Below, in pieces: positions 1-6,539 of a stretch of DNA of 45,109 bases. Every line of letters begins with the position of its first letter. The stretch's first letter is position 1. Made by a program: the position numbers and the translations under genes. Source of the stretch: an uncultured Eggerthellaceae bacterium (GTDB lineage: Bacteria > Actinomycetota > Coriobacteriia > Coriobacteriales > Eggerthellaceae); the NCBI GenBank assembly GCA_910588435.1, contig CAJUPL010000014.1:1-45109 (forward strand), written 5' to 3'. The notes below the pieces were generated by a model. That model saw only the letters and a list, made by a program, of their open reading frames with translations. It had not been told where the DNA came from and did not search any database.

Positions 1-113
1 CCCCTACTTGTGGGCGCTTGCATCGCAGCAGCATTGACTCCCCCTACTTGTGGGCGTCTCCATTGGAGACGCAGCATTGCGCCAGCAATGCGTAACGCAG
101 GCGATAGCCTGCG
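1..113. repeat. Direct repeat and three consecutive hairpins at the window start
   Basis: The 16-mer CCCCTACTTGTGGGCG occurs at 1-16 and again at 41-56, and each copy is followed at a short distance by CAGCATTG. Three perfect stem-loops then follow head to tail: GCGTCTCC/GGAGACGC (54-72), GCATTGC/GCAATGC (74-91) and CGCAGGC/GCCTGCG (96-113). No U-run follows, so this is not a standard terminator. It could be part of an origin or a structured untranslated region. The function is unknown. Confidence 0.6.
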
Positions 114-420
114 AACACCCGGATGCCAGCACCAGCTCAGGTGACCTTGCCTGGCGCAGACCGACCATCTGGTCATATAGAGCCTCACCCCCTCCAAAAA
201 AATATTCCAAAAAAGTTTGAGGAGTGAAAGAAGAAGTGCAACACCAAAGAGATCAAGGGTGGGATACCTTAGATCAACCTTCGGACGGCGCGAATATTAT
301 GCTTTTCTGAGAATTTGTCAAGATTCCTACAAACGAAATCTCCACACTTCCATGCTTCCAGAGCGCTGATATGCATAGATGGATATATCCATCTTGTTAC
401 TATTAACTATATTAGGCATG
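114..420. other. Intergenic stretch, nothing recognised
   Basis: This stretch lies between the start hairpins and the palindromes behind the transposase. I see no convincing reading frame with a ribosome binding site, no RNA gene and no clear transposon end. Confidence 0.5.
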
Positions 421-529
421 TCCTGCTGGGCAGGACGTGCAAAAGCCTTGTCCTGCTGGACAGGACGTGGCTTCTGACCTGCGGTTTTGCCCTCATCCTG
501 CTGAGCAGGACGAGGCTTCTGACCTGCGG
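421..529. repeat. Three copies of a TCCTGCTGNNCAGGA palindrome
   Basis: TCCTGCTGGGCAGGA (421-435), TCCTGCTGGACAGGA (451-465) and TCCTGCTGAGCAGGA (496-510) are small hairpins with a 5- or 6-bp stem. The last two sit in a 45-bp tandem repeat that also duplicates GGCTTCTGACCTGCGG (469-484 and 514-529). They lie directly behind the 3' end of the minus-strand transposase. They may be transcription stops, REP-like palindromes or part of the IS end. I could not match them to an inverted copy on the other side of the transposase. Confidence 0.65.
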
Positions 530-530
530 C

Positions 531-1607
531 TTACAATTTCGCCAATTCCTCCGTGAAGACCTCTCGCGCGCTGTTGCCCCCATGGATCTTTCTGGGATAG
601 TTGTTCACCCAGTCCATGTAGCGAGCTATCTCTTCTGAGTTGACTGATGCGAAGTTGGTTCCCTTGGGCCATTTGCGTCTGATGAAGGTATGCATAACTT
701 CGTTCGACCCGCGCTCCGATGAGCAGAACGGATGACAGAAATAGATATCCCTGACACGGAGGGCCGTATCCTCACCTTTGCTCTTGAAGGATCGCCTTAT
801 GCCATCAACGTCCATGAACTCTAATCCGTTGTCGAATGTGATGGTCTTGAATATCTTCCTGAAGACATCAGGGCCGAAGTGCCTTTCCACCAGATCGAAT
901 CCGGCAACTACGCTCTCCGCCTTGCGGTTCATCAGCTTCACTGCGATAGCGAACCTGCTCTTCCGCTCGATCATGGTCAATAAGACGCTTTTCCCGGCAC
1001 CGCGATTCCGGCCCTTTCTCGAAGATACGACCGTATCAGCTTCCCAATGCCCGAATTCTTCTCTTCCAAGCACAGATTTTGGACGCTCTTCGATCGAAGG
1101 ATAGTCAATCGTGTTGTGAGCTATTCCGCGCTTTTTGAATTCGGGTTTTACCTTCTTGCGCTTTCTTCTTGGACCATGCACCAGAACTTCATCACCAACG
1201 CTCAATACCCCATTGTAGATATAGCTATACAAGGTCCTGGCAGTGATCTCTGTTTTGAGACGCCCATCCCTCTTAGCCTGAACAACGGCTGCATAAGGGC
1301 TATAACCATCAGATAGGTATCCTTCAAGTGCGTTAGCTGTCTCATGGTCGTCGCCGATCTTCAGATGCCTTCCCTTCCTGGATGATGCCTGTTCTGACAT
1401 CCTCTGAGCAGCTTCGCAATCATATTCGAGCTTATACCCATCTCTGCCTCTGAATTGTTCGACCTCATGCCTCTTGACTTCCCGACAGATCGTAGAGGGT
1501 GCTCGACCGATCTCTGCCGCGATCTCCCTGTAGGTCTTTCCATCCTTGACACGCGTTTCGATCTTGGATCTCTCTATGAGATCCAAGTGCGCATAATGTT
1601 TTCCCAT
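531..1607 (-). CDS. IS30-family transposase
   Basis: This 358-residue protein matches the IS30 transposase plan. It begins with the typical MGKHYAHLDLIER start, and an N-terminal helix-turn-helix (KTYREIAAEIGRAPSTICRE) binds the transposon ends. A C-terminal DDE integrase core shows HWEADTVV (first Asp), ITFDNGLEF (second Asp) and the ERGSNE block with the Glu, followed by the PKG motif. The start at 1607 was chosen over 1685 because it matches the family N-terminus and has a GGGTGG stretch upstream. The length is normal and no frameshift is seen, so it may be active. I could not find terminal inverted repeats, so element boundaries are not assigned. It reads against the flanking parA gene. 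Confidence 0.9.
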   Translation of the reverse strand: MGKHYAHLDLIERSKIETRVKDGKTYREIAAEIGRAPSTICREVKRHEVEQFRGRDGYKLEYDCEAAQRMSEQASSRKGRHLKIGDDHETANALEGYLSDGYSPYAAVVQAKRDGRLKTEITARTLYSYIYNGVLSVGDEVLVHGPRRKRKKVKPEFKKRGIAHNTIDYPSIEERPKSVLGREEFGHWEADTVVSSRKGRNRGAGKSVLLTMIERKSRFAIAVKLMNRKAESVVAGFDLVERHFGPDVFRKIFKTITFDNGLEFMDVDGIRRSFKSKGEDTALRVRDIYFCHPFCSSERGSNEVMHTFIRRKWPKGTNFASVNSEEIARYMDWVNNYPRKIHGGNSAREVFTEELAKL

Positions 1608-2010
1608 CTTTGACCACCCCAATAGGTCTCTAACGGAAACATCGCTATTGATTTGTAGTGCTGTGTTTTGATGTCCAGCTTGCATTGCTGGCTTCCAGAC
1701 AGAACGAATGCTATCTTATCTAGTCTGAGTATTCATATTCATTGCACTCCCTCCACTATAATTACACTCTTTGCTCTTTTATCTGCTTATGCTCTTGGCG
1801 CTCTTTTGTCTCTTTTTCTCTTTTTCGTCCTATTTCTCTTTAGTCTCATATGTCTCATCATGCGCTTTTGGCTGCTAGTGCTTTTGTTACTGACATTGCT
1901 GTTATTAACTCTTTGCTCTTTTTACTCTTATTCGTAGAAAGGCTCCCTATGCACTCAATAGTGATTTGTCTCCTTTTGCTGAAAAAACTCAAACTGCTTT
2001 TATGATTAAC
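1608..2010. other. Pyrimidine-rich gap with a 15-bp direct repeat
   Basis: The plus strand between about 1755 and 1925 is strongly T/C-rich. ACTCTTTGCTCTTTT is present at 1766-1780 and 1908-1922. GTCTCAT-like words recur near 1842-1862. No convincing gene is seen; a 103-residue minus-strand frame here has no family resemblance and runs through the parA promoter. The stretch probably carries the transposase upstream region and possibly an iteron-like or AT-rich unwinding element. Confidence 0.4.
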
Positions 2011-2040
2011 TGTCCCAAAAATGGGACAATGAGATATAAT
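2011..2040 (+). promoter_or_regulatory. parA promoter with overlapping palindromic operator
   Basis: TATAAT lies at 2035-2040. The near-perfect palindrome TGTCCCAAAAATGGGACA (2011-2028) covers the expected -35 position and most of the spacer, so a bound repressor would block RNA polymerase. Partition operons are usually autorepressed by one of their own products, so the ribbon-helix-helix protein encoded at 2959 is a natural candidate (inference). The leader to the parA start is about 120 bases and holds another 8-bp inverted repeat, GTGTTTCG/CGAAACAC (2060-2095). Confidence 0.65.
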
Positions 2041-2168
2041 AGTGTTCATACGAGAAAGAGTGTTTCGTGTACTTCTTTTCCACTGCCCGAAACACCTTTT
2101 CTCACAAGCGCTTCCAGACAAAGCGAAAAGACAAGTTGGTAGGAGCTTTGAGAAAGGGGAAAAGAACA

Positions 2169-2957
2169 ATGAAGACGATAGCGATATGCAATCACAAAGG
2201 AGGAGTCGGCAAGACAGCCGTCGCAGTCTCCTTTGCCGAACGCCTGAACGATCTGGGATACAAGACGCTTCTTGTTGATCTTGATCAGCAGACCAATGCC
2301 ACGACGCAAGCAGGTGCTGAGATGGAAGGGAAGATCACGGTCTATGACCTTCTGACCTCCACTGAGTACAAAGCCTCAGAGAGCATCCAGAGCTACGACC
2401 GCGGAGACATCATCCCGGGAGACATCTGCATGGCAAATGCCGAAGTGCAGATGATGACCACGCTAGACACGCCCCTCCTAATGCTTGCCGATGCGCTTGA
2501 TGAGGTCTCAGAGAGATACGATTTCTGCATCATCGACTGCCCGCCATCCTTGGGTGCGGTGACTCGCAATGCGATAGTCGCTGCTGATGAGCTCATCGTG
2601 GTCGTCAAACCCGAAGACGCCAGCCTTGACGGCTTTGGCAAGATAGTCGAGATCTCATCCAAGGTCCAAGCGAACAGGCATCTCAATCCCTCCCTCAAGA
2701 TCGCAGGAGTGGTCATGAACCTCTATCAGGGACGATGCATCGTGGATCGCAAGATAGATGAGGTGGCCCCCAAGCTTGCATCTGCTGCAGGGACAAAAGT
2801 GTTCGATACCAGGATCAGGGTTTGCGACAGCATCAGAAAGGCTCAGAGCTCCCATACGTCGCTGTTTGACTTCGACCCGGACGGGAACGCAGCTAAGGAC
2901 ATAACGGCCCTTGTAGACGAATACCTGGCCTCAGAGAACATAAGGAAGGTTGCATAA
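2169..2957 (+). CDS. parA: ParA-family partition ATPase
   Basis: This 262-residue protein is a deviant Walker ATPase of the ParA/MinD family, which positions plasmid copies on the nucleoid before division. It opens with the P-loop CNHKGGVGKTAVAVSF. LLVDLDQQTNAT follows (Walker A' region with the conserved Asp), and then CIIDCPPSLG (Walker B). It has no N-terminal helix-turn-helix, so it is the short type Ib form, which usually works with a small DNA-binding partner. The ATG at 2169 was chosen because the P-loop follows immediately and an AAAGGGG stretch lies upstream; the frame is open for 34 more codons. The next gene starts one base after the stop, so the two form an operon under the 2011-2040 promoter. 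Confidence 0.93.
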   Translation: MKTIAICNHKGGVGKTAVAVSFAERLNDLGYKTLLVDLDQQTNATTQAGAEMEGKITVYDLLTSTEYKASESIQSYDRGDIIPGDICMANAEVQMMTTLDTPLLMLADALDEVSERYDFCIIDCPPSLGAVTRNAIVAADELIVVVKPEDASLDGFGKIVEISSKVQANRHLNPSLKIAGVVMNLYQGRCIVDRKIDEVAPKLASAAGTKVFDTRIRVCDSIRKAQSSHTSLFDFDPDGNAAKDITALVDEYLASENIRKVA

Positions 2958-2958
2958 G

Positions 2959-3279
2959 ATGAGCGCTCAAACCAAACAATCCATGGCTTTCGAACTTGGC
3001 TCAGGTGCCCTTGACTCCATTCGCAGGTCCACCACTGAACCAGTGACCATGAAAGAGACGGAAGATACCCCTCAGATAAAGCAGGCCAAGGCCAAGCCTG
3101 CCTCCCAAAAGAGAGCGGCCAAGCCCAAAGAGACAGAGGAGGAGATGGTGAGGTTCCAGGTCTTCTTGCCGAAGAGCTTGAAGCGCCGCATCAAGCTCTA
3201 TGCGGCAAGCGAGGACACCGCCATGATGAAAGCAGTTGCAGACCTTCTCTCCGAAGCCTTGAGCACCAAAGGAGCTTGA
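2959..3279 (+). CDS. Ribbon-helix-helix partner of ParA (ParB/ParG-like)
   Basis: This 106-residue protein has a charged, Lys/Ala/Glu-rich N-terminal tail (about 1-62). A C-terminal ribbon-helix-helix-like domain follows, with the strand VRFQVFLPKSL and two helices ending near residue 102. This plan matches the small centromere-binding proteins paired with short ParA ATPases (ParG/omega type), whose flexible tail stimulates the ATPase. The gene follows parA with a one-base gap. It is the best candidate in the window for binding the TGTCCC palindromes at 2011 and 6237. The assignment rests on context and fold pattern, not close sequence recognition. Confidence 0.7.
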   Translation: MSAQTKQSMAFELGSGALDSIRRSTTEPVTMKETEDTPQIKQAKAKPASQKRAAKPKETEEEMVRFQVFLPKSLKRRIKLYAASEDTAMMKAVADLLSEALSTKGA

Positions 3280-3301
3280 TCCCTCCTGCCATCCATGCTT
3301 C

Positions 3302-3327
3302 AAGCCCCGCATGAAGCGGGGCTTTTT
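3302..3327 (+). terminator. Rho-independent terminator of the par operon
   Basis: The stem AAGCCCCGC/GCGGGGCTT with loop ATGAA is followed by a T-run, 22 bases after the stop of the ribbon-helix-helix gene. Confidence 0.9.
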
Positions 3328-3367
3328 GCTTTTGCGCTGCGCGCATACCTCATCCACCCCTTCATGC

Positions 3368-3486
3368 GTCAAGGGTCGCACATTCCTTCCACAAAACTTT
3401 TCAGACCCATGGCGCTCTTCGCGCCTCTGAAAACTTTTGTGGAAGCACCGGGCGCTTGCGCGCCCTATGTGCATTCTTCCCTTGAC
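3368..3486. repeat. Long nested hairpin upstream of the DprA-like gene
   Basis: Three arm pairs nest in order: GTCAAGGG (3368-3375) with CCCTTGAC (3479-3486), GCACAT (3378-3383) with ATGTGC (3467-3472), and CTTCCACAAAACTTTTCAGA (3386-3405) with the arm at 3426-3445. The last pair matches at 19 of 20 positions with a central C-C mismatch. A side hairpin GGGCGC/GCGCCC sits at 3450-3465. The nesting means one strand can fold into a single long imperfect stem. A second stem, GCCGTTGT/ACAACGGC with an inner GCCCG/CGGGC, follows at 3518-3559. It may be a single-strand promoter, a single-strand origin or an insulator. Confidence 0.7.
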
Positions 3487-3517
3487 CCTAGTGGTGGATG
3501 CGGGTTTCGGCAGTCAA

Positions 3518-3559
3518 GCCGTTGTAAGCAACGCCCGTGAGCGGGCTGCTCACAACGGC
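3518..3559. repeat. Second hairpin upstream of the DprA-like gene
   Basis: The outer arms GCCGTTGTAAGCA (3518-3530) and TGCTCACAACGGC (3547-3559) pair with one mismatch. An inner GCCCG/CGGGC pair (3533-3546) extends the stem. The hairpin ends about 30 bases before the ATG at 3591. Confidence 0.65.
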
Positions 3560-3590
3560 GTATCGTCAGATTCTTGGAAGGAGAGCCAAC

Positions 3591-4628
3591 ATGACCGCAT
3601 ACGAAGCCCTTACCGGAGAGCGCAAGACCTTGAACCTTTTCCAGGTGCCAGATTGCCTTGTTGCCAAGGCCCTGCCTCACGGTTACCTGAAAATCATCGG
3701 CAATGCCGATGCGCTAGAAGAGGGCCTAGCCATCATAGGGCCCAGGAAAATCGAGCATTACAGGCGTCAGCTTGCAGCGATGACCGCGAAGATAGCGGCT
3801 GAAAGCGGTGTTCGTGTCATCACTGGTGGAGCGCGTGGTGCTGATACATTCGCCATCAAAGGCGCACTTGAAGGAGGTTTGGCTCCCGTTGTTTTCCTGG
3901 GCGGCGGAATTGACAAAATCTACCCACAAGAGAATGCGAATCTGTTCCAGGAGGTCATAGATGCTGGCGGCTGCATAGCTTCAGCATATGACTGGGATGA
4001 GGATCCTTTGCCCTATCGCTTTAGGGAGCGCAACCACCTGATAGCGTCATTGGCAAAGGTTACATTTGTTGTTGCAGCTGCAGTCCCTTCGGGCACATAT
4101 GTCACGGCATCGATAGCTAGAGAACTTGGCCGCGAAGTCTGGACATTTGCAGATGAAGCCCACCTCATCAGAGAGGGCGCAAAAGCCATCATAGGTGAAG
4201 ATGCCCTCACTGCAAACCTGATGCGCGTCTTTGGCAAGCCTGCTCAATCATCCAGTTCGAACCTTGCGCACACGCTTCGCACTTGTGCGCTATCAGGCGA
4301 ATGCGCTGATAATGCCTTAGAGCCTATCTACACTCTTCAGAAATACCTGGGTGTGCATTCAGGCAATGATGCCGAGAGCATCCGAGCAACACTTGAAGAG
4401 CTGGCTAACGCGATAGAGCGCGAACACAACGAGCAATACATCCTTCGCCCGCGCTTCGGTGATGGCTCATTCGTTCAGTATGGAGACGAAGTTGAAGGCC
4501 TTGATGGTCCCGTGATGGGCATCAGCGCAACGATAGGCTCCAACAATGAACCCTACTATGAGTTGATGGATGACTGCTCATCGGTTGAGTCTGACGGCAC
4601 CTTTACGCGCAAGACATGCTTAGCCTGA
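3591..4628 (+). CDS. DprA/Smf-like DNA-processing protein
   Basis: This 345-residue protein has the DprA Rossmann-like core. LAIIGPRK (46-53) stands for the usual IVGSR strand, TGGARGADTFAI (78-89) for the GaArGID motif, FLGGGIDKIYPQENANLF (102-119) for the GLD..YP motif, and FRERNHLIASLA (144-155) for the RNR-I motif. DprA proteins bind incoming single-stranded DNA and load RecA, so on a conjugative element this may handle newly entered DNA (inference). The C-terminal 120 residues do not resemble the usual DprA winged helix and end in an unrecognised domain. The ATG has GGAAGGAG upstream. The gene stands alone between hairpin clusters. Confidence 0.82.
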   Translation: MTAYEALTGERKTLNLFQVPDCLVAKALPHGYLKIIGNADALEEGLAIIGPRKIEHYRRQLAAMTAKIAAESGVRVITGGARGADTFAIKGALEGGLAPVVFLGGGIDKIYPQENANLFQEVIDAGGCIASAYDWDEDPLPYRFRERNHLIASLAKVTFVVAAAVPSGTYVTASIARELGREVWTFADEAHLIREGAKAIIGEDALTANLMRVFGKPAQSSSSNLAHTLRTCALSGECADNALEPIYTLQKYLGVHSGNDAESIRATLEELANAIEREHNEQYILRPRFGDGSFVQYGDEVEGLDGPVMGISATIGSNNEPYYELMDDCSSVESDGTFTRKTCLA

Positions 4629-4650
4629 CCACACGTTAACGCTGGCATCC

Positions 4651-4810
4651 ACCGCCCCAGCATCCCGGCAAGCAGGAAGCTGGGGCGGTTCCTTGGCTGG
4701 GGGACGGTTGCGCACCTTCCCCCAGACCCCCTAAAGCGGCAAAGGGTGGACCCTTTGCAATCCCCCAGATCACGGAGCAGCAGAATGCAGTGCCCCGCTG
4801 AAGCGGGGCA
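4651..4810. terminator. Array of four hairpins behind the DprA-like gene
   Basis: Four stems follow each other: ACCGCCCCAGC/GCTGGGGCGGT (4651-4689, then TTCCTT), CTGGGGG/CCCCCAG (about 4694-4721), GCAAAGGG/CCCTTTGC (about 4739-4759) and GCCCCGCT/AGCGGGGC (about 4793-4810). The first probably ends dprA transcription. The last two have counterparts in the same outward order beyond the other inverted repeat (5873-5927), so they seem to be part of an inverted duplication around the yraN locus. Confidence 0.6.
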
Positions 4811-4822
4811 TTATGAACGGAA

Positions 4823-4842
4823 AGCGCGAACACCAGATATGC
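4823..4842. repeat. Left arm of a 20-bp perfect inverted repeat
   Basis: AGCGCGAACACCAGATATGC here is the exact reverse complement of 5844-5863. The two arms bound a 1041-bp segment with a YraN-like gene and its decayed inverted copy. In both copies the arm lies just beyond the gene's 3' end. Confidence 0.85.
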
Positions 4843-4869
4843 TCTCGCAAAGCCTCCGGCAAAGCGCCC

Positions 4870-5234
4870 TTTGAACCGGCTTGAAGACCAAAGGCTAGCG
4901 GTCCTGTTCTGTGAGCATGACGCACATCACGGCTTTGGCACACATGAAGCCCATCGCGTCAAAGCTGCTTGCACGGATCCTCTCATCGTCACATCCAAAA
5001 GCGACTTGCCTTCTAGCTTCGCCTTCGCTCATCACATCACTTCGATGCGACGTTTGCTTCACGACATACTGGCTTTGACCTCATAGAAGACCAGACCGGC
5101 ACGTCCTTTGAGCAATGCCGCATCGTCACAAGGACAGGTCCAGTTGCGCTTGCTCTCATGGTCACGCCGCTCCACCCGTGCTCCTCATGCTTGAGCCTTC
5201 GCATCGGCCTTCGCCGCCTTCTCGTCTCCCTTCC
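4870..5234 (-). pseudogene. Decayed inverted copy of the YraN-like gene
   Basis: Read on the minus strand, this stretch aligns with the intact gene at 5441-5797. A GGAAGGGAGA element at about 5234 matches that gene's ribosome binding site. A Lys/Ala-rich start and the words RNWTCP and LVFYEVKA then match RDWTCP and LVFCEVLP of the intact copy. The frame is lost after EVKASMS by a TGA at 5061-5059, and downstream similarity (around a shared TAGAAGGCA word) is interrupted by shifts. The decayed copy keeps the EVK lysine that the intact gene has lost. The ends are approximate. No other gene is seen between 4843 and 5440. Confidence 0.65.
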
Positions 5235-5440
5235 AGGATCACCCTCACTGGCTTTCCTTGATTGCGCTTTAGGTTCGCATGCTCAGCCCCTATGCGGGCA
5301 AGGGCACAAAATACCCACAAATCCAAAGGGCGGGATTGGTGGATATTTTGATGCTCTCTCCTTGCCCGCAGGGCGTCGCATGCACCTTTCGCTTCATCAG
5401 GAACGCCAGGGGGGCGCTCCTTGACGGAAGGAGACTTGAA

Positions 5441-5797
5441 ATGGATGCGAAGACACTGAATGCGAAGGCCAACAAAGCAGCAGCGAATTTCCTCATGCGT
5501 CGTGGCTATAAGATCATCGAGCGCGACTGGACCTGCCCTCGTGGCGATATGGACATCATCGCGTGGGACGACGACACTCTGGTCTTCTGTGAGGTCCTGC
5601 CTATCATGGGCGAAAGCTACGTGAGCGACGTGATGACCGATGTAGAGCGCGCGAAGGTAGAAGGCATCGCACTTAGCTACGTGACGAACCTGGATGCGCT
5701 TGATTACATAGTGCGCTTCGACAGGATACAGCTCATGATCCTAGATGGCAGCAAAGCGATGATCCGCCACAGCATCAACAGAGCCGCCTTAGCCTGA
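5441..5797 (+). CDS. YraN/UPF0102-like nuclease-fold protein
   Basis: This 118-residue protein matches the YraN (UPF0102) plan. An N-terminal helix is followed by FLMRRGYKIIERDW, then the PD-(D/E)XK-like core GDMDIIAWDDDTLVFCEV, and a C-terminal IVRFDRIQL strand. YraN proteins are about 120 residues and carry a nuclease fold related to Holliday-junction resolvases. The family usually has E-V-K at the core; here it reads EVLPI, so the catalytic lysine is missing and activity is doubtful. The start at 5441 follows GGAAGGAGAC. The gene faces its decayed copy, and the pair is bounded by 20-bp inverted repeats. A terminator follows the gene. Confidence 0.75.
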   Translation: MDAKTLNAKANKAAANFLMRRGYKIIERDWTCPRGDMDIIAWDDDTLVFCEVLPIMGESYVSDVMTDVERAKVEGIALSYVTNLDALDYIVRFDRIQLMILDGSKAMIRHSINRAALA

Positions 5798-5810
5798 CCT
5801 CTCCTTCCAG

Positions 5811-5834
5811 AAAAGGCTCCTTCGGGAGCCTTTT
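5811..5834 (+). terminator. Terminator of the YraN-like gene
   Basis: AAAAGGCTCC and GGAGCCTTTT form a 10-bp stem with a TTCG tetraloop, 14 bases after the stop codon. It is a textbook bidirectional intrinsic terminator. Confidence 0.92.
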
Positions 5835-5843
5835 CGTTCGTTC

Positions 5844-5863
5844 GCATATCTGGTGTTCGCGCT
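5844..5863. repeat. Right arm of the 20-bp inverted repeat
   Basis: GCATATCTGGTGTTCGCGCT is the exact reverse complement of 4823-4842. Confidence 0.85.
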
Positions 5864-5872
5864 CATGAAAAA

Positions 5873-5927
5873 GGGGCGAATCGCTTCGCCCCAGAGCCCC
5901 CACTTCGGCCAAGGGCAAGCCCTTGGC
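5873..5927. repeat. Two hairpins outside the right inverted-repeat arm
   Basis: GGGGCGAA/TTCGCCCC (about 5874-5892) and GCCAAGGGC/GCCCTTGGC (5908-5927) mirror the GCCCCGCT and GCAAAGGG hairpins outside the left arm. This suggests that the inverted duplication reaches beyond the two 20-bp arms. Confidence 0.6.
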
Positions 5928-5945
5928 GATCCTCCTCTTTGGCCC

Positions 5946-6191
5946 TCATCCGAACGTCTCATCCGCTTGCACCATCGTGATCAAAGGAGACGTTCCGGTC
6001 TGTGAGGCTCCTCCTCTCCGCGCCAATTCCTGGGAAGCTCTCCTCTCTTCATCGCCCTCCTCTTTCGCCAAGGGAAAGCCTTTCACGCTCCCCAGGCTGA
6101 CGCACTTCATGACGTTCAATCTGCTCTCGCGGCTCATCCCAACGAATGGTATTCCGAGCCCTCGTTCGAGCATCTTCTGTCGCTGATCCAT
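5946..6191 (-). CDS. Possible small hypothetical protein, 81 residues
   Basis: An 81-residue charged frame starts with an ATG about nine bases behind a GGAAGG element and faces away from the mobilisation genes. I recognise no family. It is Glu/Arg-rich in the middle and has no membrane segment. It may be a real small gene divergent from the mob promoter or a chance frame. The rest of 5935-6236 shows nothing else. Confidence 0.3.
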   Translation of the reverse strand: MDQRQKMLERGLGIPFVGMSRESRLNVMKCVSLGSVKGFPLAKEEGDEERRASQELARRGGASQTGTSPLITMVQADETFG

Positions 6192-6236
6192 GGCCTTGAT
6201 CCTTCCCCGAGATGTGATCTATGCATTCTACTTCAC

Positions 6237-6285
6237 TGTCCCAAAAACGGTACACCAGACAGCAAAACTGCGTTATACTGTCTGG
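6237..6285 (+). promoter_or_regulatory. Mobilisation promoter with two operator-like repeats
   Basis: TGTCCCAAAAACGGTACA (6237-6254) repeats the parA operator with two changes. It is followed by an 8-bp inverted repeat CCAGACAG/CTGTCTGG (6255-6262 and 6278-6285). The second arm overlaps a TATACT -10 candidate at 6274-6279. No good -35 is seen; TACACC would lie at the right distance. The layout suggests tight repression of the mob genes by an element-encoded regulator shared with the par operon. Confidence 0.6.
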
Positions 6286-6296
6286 CAGCAAGCATC

Positions 6297-6430
6297 GTCT
6301 TTTGTGTTGTGAGCAACACAAAAGACACTTGCCCTGCGGGGCACCGAAGCCCGTTAGTCGGTCTTCGGATCCACCCTATCCGTCAGGAGGATAGGGTGGG
6401 GAATCCTTCCGCCAGTCAGTTGGCGGAAGG
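6297..6430. other. Candidate oriT: five stem-loops ahead of the mobilisation genes
   Basis: Five inverted repeats lie in a row: a 13-bp perfect stem GTCTTTTGTGTTG/CAACACAAAAGAC (6297-6326), TGCCC/GGGCA (6330-6343), CCGAAG/CTTCGG (6344-6368), an 11-bp stem CCACCCTATCC/GGATAGGGTGG (6371-6399) and a 10-bp stem CCTTCCGCCA/TGGCGGAAGG (6405-6430). Origins of transfer usually lie beside the relaxase and MobC genes and contain inverted repeats next to the nick. The nick site cannot be read from sequence alone. The stems could instead act as an mRNA leader attenuator for the mob operon. Confidence 0.55.
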
Positions 6431-6539
6431 GGAAAAGAGCCTCCTCTCAGTGAGGATGCTCAGCTACAAAAAGCGCGGCAGCAGATGTGCTCTCCACAAG
6501 CCATCTGCTACACGAGCCGCAAAGAACGAGGAGGTTCCC

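Noticed and set aside
531..1685. IS30 terminal inverted repeats
   Set aside because: I compared both flanks and found only weak partial matches, so I did not assign element ends or target duplications.
1858..2169. A 103-codon minus-strand frame across the parA promoter
   Set aside because: It has no recognisable domain and overlaps the operator and leader of parA.
6309..6539. Upstream extension of the MobC-like frame
   Set aside because: The frame is open, but it runs through the stem-loops, lacks domain features, and AGGAGG lies just before the ATG at 6540.
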